This document shows positions 6,038 through 11,908 of a stretch of DNA of 11,908 bases, one piece after another. The stretch is taken from NCBI GenBank assembly GCA_016783995.1, contig JADHVN010000035.1, positions 1 to 11,908 on the forward strand. Reading direction: 5' to 3'. The translations under genes and the position numbers were made by a program. The stretch's first letter is position 1, and every line of letters begins with the position of its first letter. The notes under the pieces were generated by a model. The model ran no database searches. It worked only from the letters and a program-made list of their open reading frames with translations, and was not told the origin of the DNA. The stretch is from Actinomycetota bacterium (GTDB lineage Bacteria; Actinomycetota; Humimicrobiia; Humimicrobiales; Humimicrobiaceae).

Positions 6038-6111
6038 TGGAGCGGGCTACGGGAGTCGGACCCGCCTCTTGAGCTTGGGAAGCTCATGTACTACCGATAT
6101 ACTAAGCCCGC
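6038..6111 (-). tRNA. tRNA-Gly (anticodon CCC), CCA encoded
   Basis: Read on the minus strand it forms a full cloverleaf: acceptor GCGGGCT/AGCCCGC, discriminator T and an encoded CCA (6040-6038), as expected for glycine. The D arm is GTAT/GTAC with a seven-base loop holding GG. The anticodon stem TGAGC/GCTCA encloses TTCCCAA, giving anticodon CCC after U33, which reads GGG codons. The T arm is GCGGG/CCCGT with loop TCCGACT. Position 55 is C, not the near-universal U (pseudouridine) of the T-loop, and the 15-48 tertiary pair appears as U-G rather than purine-pyrimidine. Stems are intact, so I call it a gene, not a pseudogene; the odd positions are discussed as a finding. Confidence 0.9.
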
Positions 6112-6201
6112 TTTATAAAACCAGCATTTTTTATTTTTCACAAATAAAAATATAAACTAAACTTTAATCTACCTTTATAAATTATATTCACCATATCTGT
6201 T

Positions 6202-6840
6202 CTAGTCGGGACTATCGTCATCATCTTCTATTTCAGAAACATCCTCAGCTTCTTCCCGTACTGCTTCTACCGCCTCTTCTTCTTCCCCTTTTTTCCTTAC
6301 TTCTTTTTCTTTCCTTCCGGCAACAAGACCAATAATAGTAAGATTGGTCTTTATAACTTTAATACCCAGTTTATCCGATACTATACCGGTAGCTCCATTT
6401 ATTATTTCCTGCATCTTCTCGGGGATTTCCAGATCCTCGTTTAATTTAGCATTCATATTAATTATTATACCTGTTGCCTTTGGAACTATTTTTACTTTAA
6501 TTTCTTCCAGACCATCTATTTTAATTACTGCATTTTTTATCTGCATAGCCACAGTCTCTAATGTCACCATAGCATTTCCTGTTTTAGAGCTGGATATATT
6601 TGCTACTCTTGTTCCCCTTCTATAAAACTCCAATAACATTATAAATATACTTATAGAAAAGACCATCATTAAAGCTAGAGCAGCAATAAATGCATTGACA
6701 TCATTTTCCGGATTAAAAACCTTTAAAGCAAGATCTGACCACTTAAAATATTCCATAAATACATTTACAATAGAAATAAGTGATACACAGATTATACAGA
6801 TTAATATTAGCACAACAATTACTTTATTAAATATATTCAC
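6202..6840 (-). CDS. amaP: AmaP-like alkaline shock membrane anchor protein (Asp23-family domain)
   Basis: A 212-residue protein with two N-terminal membrane helices (about 6-28 and 49-71), a short basic stretch EFYRRGTR, then an Asp23/DUF322-like domain (about 87-175, containing VTLETVAMQIKNAV and the beta-rich KVKIVPKATGIIINMNAKL). It ends in a very acidic, low-complexity tail (about 185-212, many Glu/Asp). This order matches AmaP, which in Firmicutes tethers Asp23 to the membrane and is linked to cell-envelope stress. GGAGGTG a few bases upstream supports the start. No separate asp23 gene is adjacent here, so either the partner is elsewhere or this protein works alone. The family call rests on architecture and remembered motifs. 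Confidence 0.8.
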   Translation of the reverse strand: MNIFNKVIVVLILICIICVSLISIVNVFMEYFKWSDLALKVFNPENDVNAFIAALALMMVFSISIFIMLLEFYRRGTRVANISSSKTGNAMVTLETVAMQIKNAVIKIDGLEEIKVKIVPKATGIIINMNAKLNEDLEIPEKMQEIINGATGIVSDKLGIKVIKTNLTIIGLVAGRKEKEVRKKGEEEEAVEAVREEAEDVSEIEDDDDSPD

Positions 6841-6885
6841 TCCACACCTCCATAAAACATTTTAAAAGATAAGAAACATTTAAAG

Positions 6886-6912
6886 ATTATAATAGGCAAA
6901 ATAAAAAGTCAA
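6886..6912 (-). promoter_or_regulatory. Putative promoter of the amaP-like gene
   Basis: On the minus strand TTGACT (6912-6907) precedes TATAAT (6891-6886) with a 15-nt spacer, shorter than ideal. Both boxes match the consensus well and lie about 45-70 bp ahead of the start codon, inside the spacer behind the substrate-binding protein gene. Confidence 0.5.
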
Positions 6913-6974
6913 TAAAACCAGATACCGCAAAATTAAAAACTTCTCTAAAAAAAATTAAATTTTATAGTTTCTTA

Positions 6975-8168
6975 TTAGTATCTTATCCAGGCGCCATCTT
7001 TTACTATAAAAACTGTCGACAGCGGGTTTACCCTATCACCATTAGAATCAAATTCAATATGCCCTACCAACCCATCATAAGAAGTAGTCTTAAGTTCGTC
7101 AATATAATCTTCAGGTGAAATAGAATTTGATCTTTTCATGGCTTCAATAATTACAAAAACAGAATCATAGCAGTAAGGAGCATATTCTCCAGGACCATCA
7201 ATACTAATATCAGGATCGTCCATCTGGCTTAAATAATTATTGAAATCACGCCAGAAATTTACAGCCCTGGGATCCTGGGAATACCTGGCAAGGGAAGGCG
7301 GTTCTGGAATTATTGCAATCAATCCTTCCAGATACTGCGCATCCGCTAAATCAAAAATCTTATCATCCATTCCCAATTTCTCTGTTATAAATCTTGACTC
7401 CAGACCAATTTCTCTTGCTTTAGTCATAAGAGACGCCAGCTCATTATAACTTCCACAAAAGAATATAGTATCTGGTCCCTCTATTTTCAGGATATCAGCA
7501 ATGACTGCAACATCCTCTTCACCTATCTTTATTGACATTGGTTTCGGAGCCTCTATACCATAATTAGATAGTACTTCTCTCAGGTAATCAGTCAGTTCTA
7601 TTGAATATTCCTCCTGGTTATTTATAAGTATAAGTTTCTGTGGATTAATTTCATTCACTATAAAATATGCAATATTTTCTATTTTCTGCTCATTATTCAT
7701 TACAATCCTAAAAAAAATATTCCCCATTTTAGAAATTTCAGTTTTTTGAGCATATGGAGAAATTACAGGTATACCATATTCTTCATAAACAGGTATGGAA
7801 ACTTTAGTTGTTCCATCGAAAGTAGAACCGATTACAGCTGCCACTTCCTCACTTGCCATCTCCTGCGCAACCAGAAAAGCTTTTTCCGGATTGCCTTCAT
7901 CATCTTTAGTAACTACTTCAATTTCATAGTCAAATCCTCCTATTCTGACAGGAGATAATTTGGAAGCAGCAAGTTTGATACTTACCAGCTGATCTTCTCC
8001 AAAAGATTTATACTCGCCTGAAAGAACAGCCTGATTACCAATTTTAATCACTCTTTTTCTTGGCTCACAGGCTCCAAGATTGACCGACAGGTATATTAAT
8101 GTAAAAATTATTAAAACCAGAAGAAAAAGCCTAAAAGCCCTATTTAAAAATACTCTTTTTAAATTCAT
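6975..8168 (-). CDS. Lipoprotein ABC-type substrate-binding protein (LivJ-like, periplasmic binding fold type I)
   Basis: A 397-residue exported protein. The N-terminus has Lys/Arg residues, a hydrophobic core (about 14-29) and a lipobox-like LGAC (31-34), so C34 would carry the lipid anchor outside the membrane. The mature part follows the type-I binding fold of branched-chain amino acid/amide receptors: IKIGNQAVLSGEYKSFGEDQ at its start (family 'IKIGxxxPLSGxxAxxGxxx'), then DDEGNPEKAFLVAQEMASEEVAAVIGS, a two-lobe core and a C-terminal YDGLVGHIEFDSNGDR (family 'FxGxxGxxxFDxxGD'). The ligand cannot be read from the sequence. No permease or ATPase genes lie beside it, so it may serve a remote transporter or act as a sensor. 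GGAG ahead of the ATG supports the start. Confidence 0.88.
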   Translation of the reverse strand: MNLKRVFLNRAFRLFLLVLIIFTLIYLSVNLGACEPRKRVIKIGNQAVLSGEYKSFGEDQLVSIKLAASKLSPVRIGGFDYEIEVVTKDDEGNPEKAFLVAQEMASEEVAAVIGSTFDGTTKVSIPVYEEYGIPVISPYAQKTEISKMGNIFFRIVMNNEQKIENIAYFIVNEINPQKLILINNQEEYSIELTDYLREVLSNYGIEAPKPMSIKIGEEDVAVIADILKIEGPDTIFFCGSYNELASLMTKAREIGLESRFITEKLGMDDKIFDLADAQYLEGLIAIIPEPPSLARYSQDPRAVNFWRDFNNYLSQMDDPDISIDGPGEYAPYCYDSVFVIIEAMKRSNSISPEDYIDELKTTSYDGLVGHIEFDSNGDRVNPLSTVFIVKDGAWIRY

Positions 8169-8223
8169 CTACTTGCTCCAGTATATATAAATCAATAAGT
8201 AATCTTATAAAAATAATAGGAAG

Positions 8224-8232
8224 ATTATACCA
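8224..8232 (-). promoter_or_regulatory. Extended -10 promoter of the substrate-binding protein gene
   Basis: The minus strand reads TGGTATAAT, an extended -10 element, about 55 bp ahead of the start codon. No good -35 is visible, which extended -10 promoters tolerate. Confidence 0.5.
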
Positions 8233-8271
8233 AAAAAAATAAAATAATAATTATTTTTAATATAAAAAGTA

Positions 8272-8280
8272 TGCTAAAAT
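8272..8280 (+). promoter_or_regulatory. Extended -10 promoter of the purine nucleoside phosphorylase gene
   Basis: TGCTAAAAT at 8272-8280 is an extended -10 (TGN plus TAAAAT), 45 bp ahead of the start codon and divergent from the promoter at 8224-8232. The -35 region is only T-rich. Confidence 0.45.
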
Positions 8281-8325
8281 TTAATAAAAATACTTAACAG
8301 GTAATTTAAACCACCTTTTTATTGC

Positions 8326-9189
8326 ATGAGCAAATCAGCTTTTCTGAGAAAAGAAAAACTTAAAGAAACATGTAATTATTTATCTTTCTATATACCTGAA
8401 AAGATTGATTTTGGATTAATACTGGGTTCATTTCTTAACAGATGTATAGATTTTTTACCTTTGCAGAGTAAAATAACCTTAAATATTAGCGACATACCCC
8501 ATATGTCGGTTCCATCCATCTCCGGCCATGGCAAATTTATTGTTTACGGAAAATTGGAAAATAAAAATATTTTAATATTCTCAGGAAGGCTGCATCTCTA
8601 TGAAGGGTATGATATAAAAGAAGTGGTATATCCGGTAAATTTGCTGTCTAATCTTTCAACAGATAATCTAATAATTACCAATTCAGCAGGCGGAATAAAT
8701 CCTGGCTTTACTGAAGACGACATTATGATAATAAAAGATCATATAAATTTAATGTTCGATAATCCATTTTTTGGCAACAAATATAGCAGGCAACATGATT
8801 ATTTTGTTGATATGAGTTGCCCATATGATAAAAAATTGTCCGGTATTGCAAAAGAAGCAGGTGAAGGTATTGGTTTTAAATTAAAAACAGGCGTATATGC
8901 AAGTGTAAAAGGACCGGTACTTGAAACTAATGCTGAAATAGATATGCTGGACAAGTTAGGAGCTGATGCTGTTGGAATGTCGACAGTTCCAGAAGTCATA
9001 ATGGCAAATTTTCTAAAAATAAAGGTATTGGGGCTATCGCATATAAGAAACATAAAAAGGTCAAATCAACCTGAATTTGAAAATAAAAATAAAGAAAAAA
9101 AGTTCAGTCACTCTGACGGTTTTAAAAAAGAAATTTTTATAGGTAAAAGGTTTGCGAATTTAATTGAAATTATTTTAAAAAAAGCATAA
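8326..9189 (+). CDS. Purine nucleoside phosphorylase (PNP/MTAP family, probable 6-oxopurine type)
   Basis: Splits inosine or guanosine with phosphate to free base and ribose-1-phosphate (purine salvage). At 287 residues it has the trimeric-PNP length. Motifs are FGLILGS (29-35), SGHGKFIVYGKL (66-77), GRLHLYEGY (87-95) with the conserved His, NSAGGINPGF (119-128), GPVLETNAEIDMLDKLGADAVGMSTVPEV (start 196) holding the purine-binding Glu at 200, HIRN (239-242) and SHSD (261-264). Asn at 242, where methylthioadenosine phosphorylases have Asp, favours 6-oxopurines such as guanine and hypoxanthine. The glycine loop is GSFLN rather than GSGLG, a deviation in the phosphate-binding loop. No Shine-Dalgarno precedes the ATG. 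It leads a rightward run with degV, the cyclo-ligase and a glycosyltransferase. Confidence 0.88.
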   Translation: MSKSAFLRKEKLKETCNYLSFYIPEKIDFGLILGSFLNRCIDFLPLQSKITLNISDIPHMSVPSISGHGKFIVYGKLENKNILIFSGRLHLYEGYDIKEVVYPVNLLSNLSTDNLIITNSAGGINPGFTEDDIMIIKDHINLMFDNPFFGNKYSRQHDYFVDMSCPYDKKLSGIAKEAGEGIGFKLKTGVYASVKGPVLETNAEIDMLDKLGADAVGMSTVPEVIMANFLKIKVLGLSHIRNIKRSNQPEFENKNKEKKFSHSDGFKKEIFIGKRFANLIEIILKKA

Positions 9190-9236
9190 ATTATAATTGT
9201 TAAATAATAATTAGAAATTTAAAGAAGGAGGAAAAA

Positions 9237-10085
9237 ATGAGTAAAGTAGCAATAATTACCGATAGTACTTCCGACATACCAAAAGATATGGTAAAAGAAT
9301 TGGATATAAAAGTCGTACCCCTTTCAGTAATTTTTGATAAGGAAAGTTTTTTAGATGATGGAAAAGAGATAACCATAAGCGAGTTTTACAAGAAAATCAG
9401 GTCATCTGAAAAACTGCCCACCACTACCGTGCCATCTCCAAAGTATTTTATAGAAACATATACAGATATCCTTAAGACAAATGACAGTATAATTTCTATT
9501 CATATATCAAAAAAGATGTCAGGTACTATAAATTCTGCAGGGATGGCAAAAAAAGAACTGCCTGACAAGGATATAGAGATAATTGATTCCGAATATGTTA
9601 GTATGGCATTGGGTTTTTTAGTATTGAAGGCAGCCCAACTGGCACAGGAGGGCAAATCAAAAGAAGAGATTTTAAAAGGTATATATGACTTAAAACCAAA
9701 GATTAAAGTATTATTCGTACCCAGCACACTGGAATATTTAAAAAAAGGTGGAAGGATAGGAAAGGCAAAAGGGCTTATTGCTTCACTTTTAGAAATTAAA
9801 CCCATACTTACTCTTCACGATGGTGAGGTATCTCAATTTAAAACCGCCAGAAGATGGAATCAGGCTAAAACCGAGCTTATTAATTCTATGAAAACTATGG
9901 TAAAAAATCCCCAAAACCTTGTAGTATCCATAGGAGATTCGGATGCAAAAGAAGATGGAGCAGAAATGTATGATAGAATAAAAGAGACATTCAATCCAAA
10001 AAAAATATTAAGGGTGGATATCGGTACTGTAGTGGGAACACATCTGGGACCAGGAGGTTTATGTATAATTTTCTATGAAGAATGA
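9237..10085 (+). CDS. DegV family fatty-acid-binding protein
   Basis: A 282-residue DegV protein. Relatives bind a single fatty acid and, as FakB, present it to the kinase FakA for phosphorylation. The start MSKVAIITDSTSDIPKDM carries the TDSTSDIP signature (8-15), followed by PLSVIF, the KLPTTTVPSP segment, ISIHISKKMSGTINSA, KKGGRIG and the C-terminal IGTVVGTHLGPGG, all typical for the family. A textbook AGGAGG lies seven bases before the ATG. It is 47 bp behind pnp and its last 11 bases overlap the cyclo-ligase gene, so these genes are probably cotranscribed. No fakA is seen in the window, so the FakB role is only inferred. Confidence 0.9.
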   Translation: MSKVAIITDSTSDIPKDMVKELDIKVVPLSVIFDKESFLDDGKEITISEFYKKIRSSEKLPTTTVPSPKYFIETYTDILKTNDSIISIHISKKMSGTINSAGMAKKELPDKDIEIIDSEYVSMALGFLVLKAAQLAQEGKSKEEILKGIYDLKPKIKVLFVPSTLEYLKKGGRIGKAKGLIASLLEIKPILTLHDGEVSQFKTARRWNQAKTELINSMKTMVKNPQNLVVSIGDSDAKEDGAEMYDRIKETFNPKKILRVDIGTVVGTHLGPGGLCIIFYEE

Positions 10086-10671
10086 TAATGAATCTGAGAG
10101 AACCAGTCTTTTTAAAAGAGATATCAGAAAAAGAATTCAAAATAAAAGGAACAGCCTCCCAATCTGGGATAGAAAAAAAAGAAGTAAAATAATAGCAGAA
10201 AAATTTTTTGGCACTGCTTACTATAATAATTCAAACAATATCTTAATCTTCTATCCTTTTAGAAGTGAGATTGATGTTACCATAATCATCAGGCAGGCAC
10301 TGGAAAACAAAAAAAATATAATCCTGTCCAGAATTCATGACCAGGAATTAAAGCTCTTCTATGTAGACAATTTAAAAAAACAGTTGGAGAGAGGAGCTTA
10401 TGGCATAATGGAACCTACCCCTGGCTTATGCAGACCTGCTAAAATTTCAGATATTGATTTGGTTGTCGTTCCTGGAATAAGTTTCGATAAGAACTTGAAC
10501 CGTTTAGGATATGGAGGAGGATATTATGATAAACTCCTTCTACATATCCCCGAAGGAGTAAAAAAGATAGCACTTTGTTTTGATATTCAGGTGGTCGACA
10601 GTATCCCTGTATCGGAACATGATATAAAAGTTGATATTTTGATTACAGACACTAAAATATATCATCCTTAA
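10075..10671 (+). CDS. 5-formyltetrahydrofolate cyclo-ligase (MTHFS family)
   Basis: Converts 5-formyl-THF plus ATP to 5,10-methenyl-THF, returning a storage folate to one-carbon metabolism in the cytoplasm. The 198 residues match the family. Motifs are KRDIRKRIQNKRNSLP (14-29), IFYPFRSEID (58-67), YGIMEPTP (109-116) and the C-terminal block VVPGISFDKNLNRLGYGGGY (131-150) followed by YDK, then EHDIKVDILITD (181-192). The ATG overlaps the end of degV by 11 bp and is the only in-frame choice; an AGGAGG in the degV 3' end lies too far (about 17 nt) for ideal spacing, so translation may depend on coupling to degV. Confidence 0.93.
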   Translation: MKNDNESERTSLFKRDIRKRIQNKRNSLPIWDRKKRSKIIAEKFFGTAYYNNSNNILIFYPFRSEIDVTIIIRQALENKKNIILSRIHDQELKLFYVDNLKKQLERGAYGIMEPTPGLCRPAKISDIDLVVVPGISFDKNLNRLGYGGGYYDKLLLHIPEGVKKIALCFDIQVVDSIPVSEHDIKVDILITDTKIYHP

Positions 10672-10701
10672 AAAATTTCTTATAAGATAAAAGTATTAAA
10701 T

Positions 10702-11499
10702 ATGAAATCCAGTAATATAAAATTAAAAAAGAAAAACAACAATACTAGAATTGCAATTCTTATCCCAGCTTACAACGAAGAGAAATATATTAAAGGAGTG
10801 ATTGAAGATTGTCTTAAATACAGACTGGATATAATCATTGTTGATGATGGTTCGACTGATAATACCTTAGAAGCGGTAAAATCAATTCCAGTTCCTAAAA
10901 ATTTTAAAATAATACCACTCAGACATGCCGTAAATAAAGGTAAGGGGCAATCACTTAAGACCGGCTTTAGTTATATTATTAAGAATAATTATACCGGGGT
11001 TATAACTATTGACGCAGATGGACAGCATAAGACGAGTGAAATTAAAAATTTTCTTAAAGTAATAGAAAAAGAAAATCCAGATTTAATAATTGGAGACAGG
11101 CTGGGCAATACTAAAAACATGCCCTTTATAAGATTGGCTACAAATGTCTTTACTTCATGGGTTATTTCCAATATTGCAGGCATAAGAGTCAGTGATGTGC
11201 AGTCCGGGTTCAGATATATAAGTACAAAAGCTTTAAAGAATATCAAACTTGAAACTAAAAACTTTGATACCGAACCAGAAATAATAATCAAGGCAAGCTG
11301 GCTTGGATATAATATAAAAAATATACCTATCAGTACTATTTATCATAAAAATTTTGTCAGCAAAGTTAATCCTTTTAAAGATACCATTAAATTCTTCAAG
11401 TTAGTTTTTAATAGCTTTAGATGGAAGAGGAGGCTTTATAAAAAAGGTGGATTATTACTTAAAAAATCTGGTATAATTCATAAAAAACTGCAGAAATAA
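10702..11499 (+). CDS. Family-2 glycosyltransferase (DPM1/polyprenyl-phosphate type)
   Basis: A GT-A fold enzyme that moves a sugar from a nucleotide donor, most likely to a lipid carrier. The 265 residues show IPAYNEE (21-27), VDDGSTDNT (47-55), NKGKGQSLKTG (78-88), the metal-binding DADGQH (104-109), GDRLG (131-135) and QSGFR (167-171), the same order as in dolichol- or polyprenyl-phosphate mannose/glucose synthases. There is no C-terminal membrane helix; the end is Lys/Arg-rich (WKRRLYKKGG), which could hold it to the membrane surface. The substrate is not readable. It begins 30 bp after the cyclo-ligase gene without a clear Shine-Dalgarno, and its 3' end overlaps the convergent membrane-protein gene by 41 bp. 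Confidence 0.88.
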   Translation: MKSSNIKLKKKNNNTRIAILIPAYNEEKYIKGVIEDCLKYRLDIIIVDDGSTDNTLEAVKSIPVPKNFKIIPLRHAVNKGKGQSLKTGFSYIIKNNYTGVITIDADGQHKTSEIKNFLKVIEKENPDLIIGDRLGNTKNMPFIRLATNVFTSWVISNIAGIRVSDVQSGFRYISTKALKNIKLETKNFDTEPEIIIKASWLGYNIKNIPISTIYHKNFVSKVNPFKDTIKFFKLVFNSFRWKRRLYKKGGLLLKKSGIIHKKLQK

Positions 11500-11908
11500 A
11501 CATAATAAATATAATAACAATAGAAGTTATGGGAATAGCTTTATTCTTAAACCTATTTTTATTTATATATTCTCCGGTTGTTAAAGCCGTAACTCTATAA
11601 AACATTTCAATAGAAGAAAGCAATATAACTTCCATAGGAATGGAAGTTCCATGTTTTATTGTCCCTGTGAACAGAAAAATAACCATAAAAACTCCTGTTA
11701 TAAAACTTATAGGGAGTGAAGCTTTTAAAAAACCCAGGGTAAAATATCCAAGAGTTGACAGAAGATTTCCAAAAAGAATGGCTAAAAAAACATAATTAAA
11801 AGACATACCCTCCTGGTACTGGCGAATTCCAAAAACTCCCTGGAGTATTCTAAATTTATCAATTATAAATACGCTGGTATCTTTTAAAAAATAAAAAAAT
11901 ATAAAACC
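11459..11908 (-). CDS. Multi-pass membrane protein, 5' end outside window; possibly SpoIIM/DUF95-like
   Basis: The frame is open from its stop at 11461-11459 back to the right window edge, giving at least 149 residues. An internal ATG at 11806-11804 preceded by AGGAGG is a possible start, but the spacer is only two bases. The upstream residues (KDTSVFIIDKFRILQGVFGI and before) look like real protein, so I prefer a longer gene cut by the window. At least three or four hydrophobic segments are visible. The pattern of a small-residue helix (ILFGNLLSTLGYFTLGFL) and then KHGTSIPMEVILLSS recalls the SpoIIM/DUF95 family ('NNL...G' then 'HGxxExPA'), but the match is loose and I give it little weight. 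Its 3' end lies inside the glycosyltransferase gene on the other strand. Confidence 0.6.
   Translation of the reverse strand, partial: GFIFFYFLKDTSVFIIDKFRILQGVFGIRQYQEGMSFNYVFLAILFGNLLSTLGYFTLGFLKASLPISFITGVFMVIFLFTGTIKHGTSIPMEVILLSSIEMFYRVTALTTGEYINKNRFKNKAIPITSIVIIFIMFISAVFYELYQIF

Noticed and set aside
6038..6111. tRNA pseudogene
   Set aside because: All four stems pair, the discriminator and CCA are present and the anticodon loop is normal, so the T-loop oddity alone does not justify a pseudogene call.
6344..6625. Rightward 93-codon hydrophobic frame
   Set aside because: It is the antisense shadow of the amaP-like gene, which has a ribosome binding site and family motifs.
9500..9805. 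Leftward 101-codon frame inside degV
   Set aside because: Degv is complete and has a strong Shine-Dalgarno; the opposite frame has none and no recognisable motif.
11459..11806. Complete 115-residue membrane protein starting at 11806
   Set aside because: The frame stays open to the window edge with plausible protein sequence upstream, and the Shine-Dalgarno is only two bases from the ATG, so a longer gene cut by the window is more likely.
1..11908. Mobile elements, CRISPR arrays, prophage or replication origin
   Set aside because: No transposase or integrase, no regularly spaced repeats and no DnaA-box cluster were seen.

Overview
This is an AT-rich window (roughly 30% G+C by eye) from a bacterium with compact, mostly housekeeping gene content. 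Three things point to a low-GC, Gram-positive-affiliated or deep-branching uncultured anaerobe: bacillithiol synthesis genes (bshC, bshB), an AmaP-type membrane protein with an Asp23-like domain, and DegV. The sequence alone does not fix the phylum. I see no phage, transposon, CRISPR or plasmid signature.

Layout. Positions 1-2244 (minus strand) hold a two-gene bacillithiol operon, bshC then bshB, with bshB running off the left edge. An 88-bp divergent promoter region separates it from a rightward gene (2333-3802) that fuses an IscU/NifU-like Fe-S scaffold domain to the tRNA 2-thiouridylase MnmA. This gene overlaps, tail to tail by 4 bp, a small DUF5661-type gene (3799-4074, minus).

Next is a 707-bp gap without an ordinary gene. 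It has a near-consensus promoter (4213-4241) followed by a structured, apparently non-coding transcript that ends in a strong intrinsic terminator (about 4248-4421). A second putative promoter and a long leader (about 4517-4781) with a hairpin and a possible 11-codon leader peptide precede ilvE, the branched-chain aminotransferase (4782-5702).

On the minus strand then come a 50-codon small ORF with a Shine-Dalgarno sequence (5759-5911), a tRNA-Gly(CCC) with encoded CCA and an atypical T-loop (6038-6111), an AmaP-like gene (6202-6840) and an orphan lipoprotein substrate-binding protein of the LivJ type (6975-8168). From 8326 a rightward run carries a purine nucleoside phosphorylase, a DegV protein, 5-formyltetrahydrofolate cyclo-ligase and a family-2 glycosyltransferase. 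At the right edge a leftward multi-pass membrane protein overlaps the glycosyltransferase by 41 bp and continues past the window.

How the genes fit together. The left third is about thiols and sulfur: bacillithiol synthesis is divergent from a sulfur-transfer tRNA-modification enzyme carrying its own Fe-S-scaffold-like domain. The rest is general amino-acid, purine and one-carbon metabolism. The items most worth a second look are the NifU-MnmA fusion, the unassigned structured RNA at 4248-4421, the ilvE leader and the unusual tRNA-Gly.
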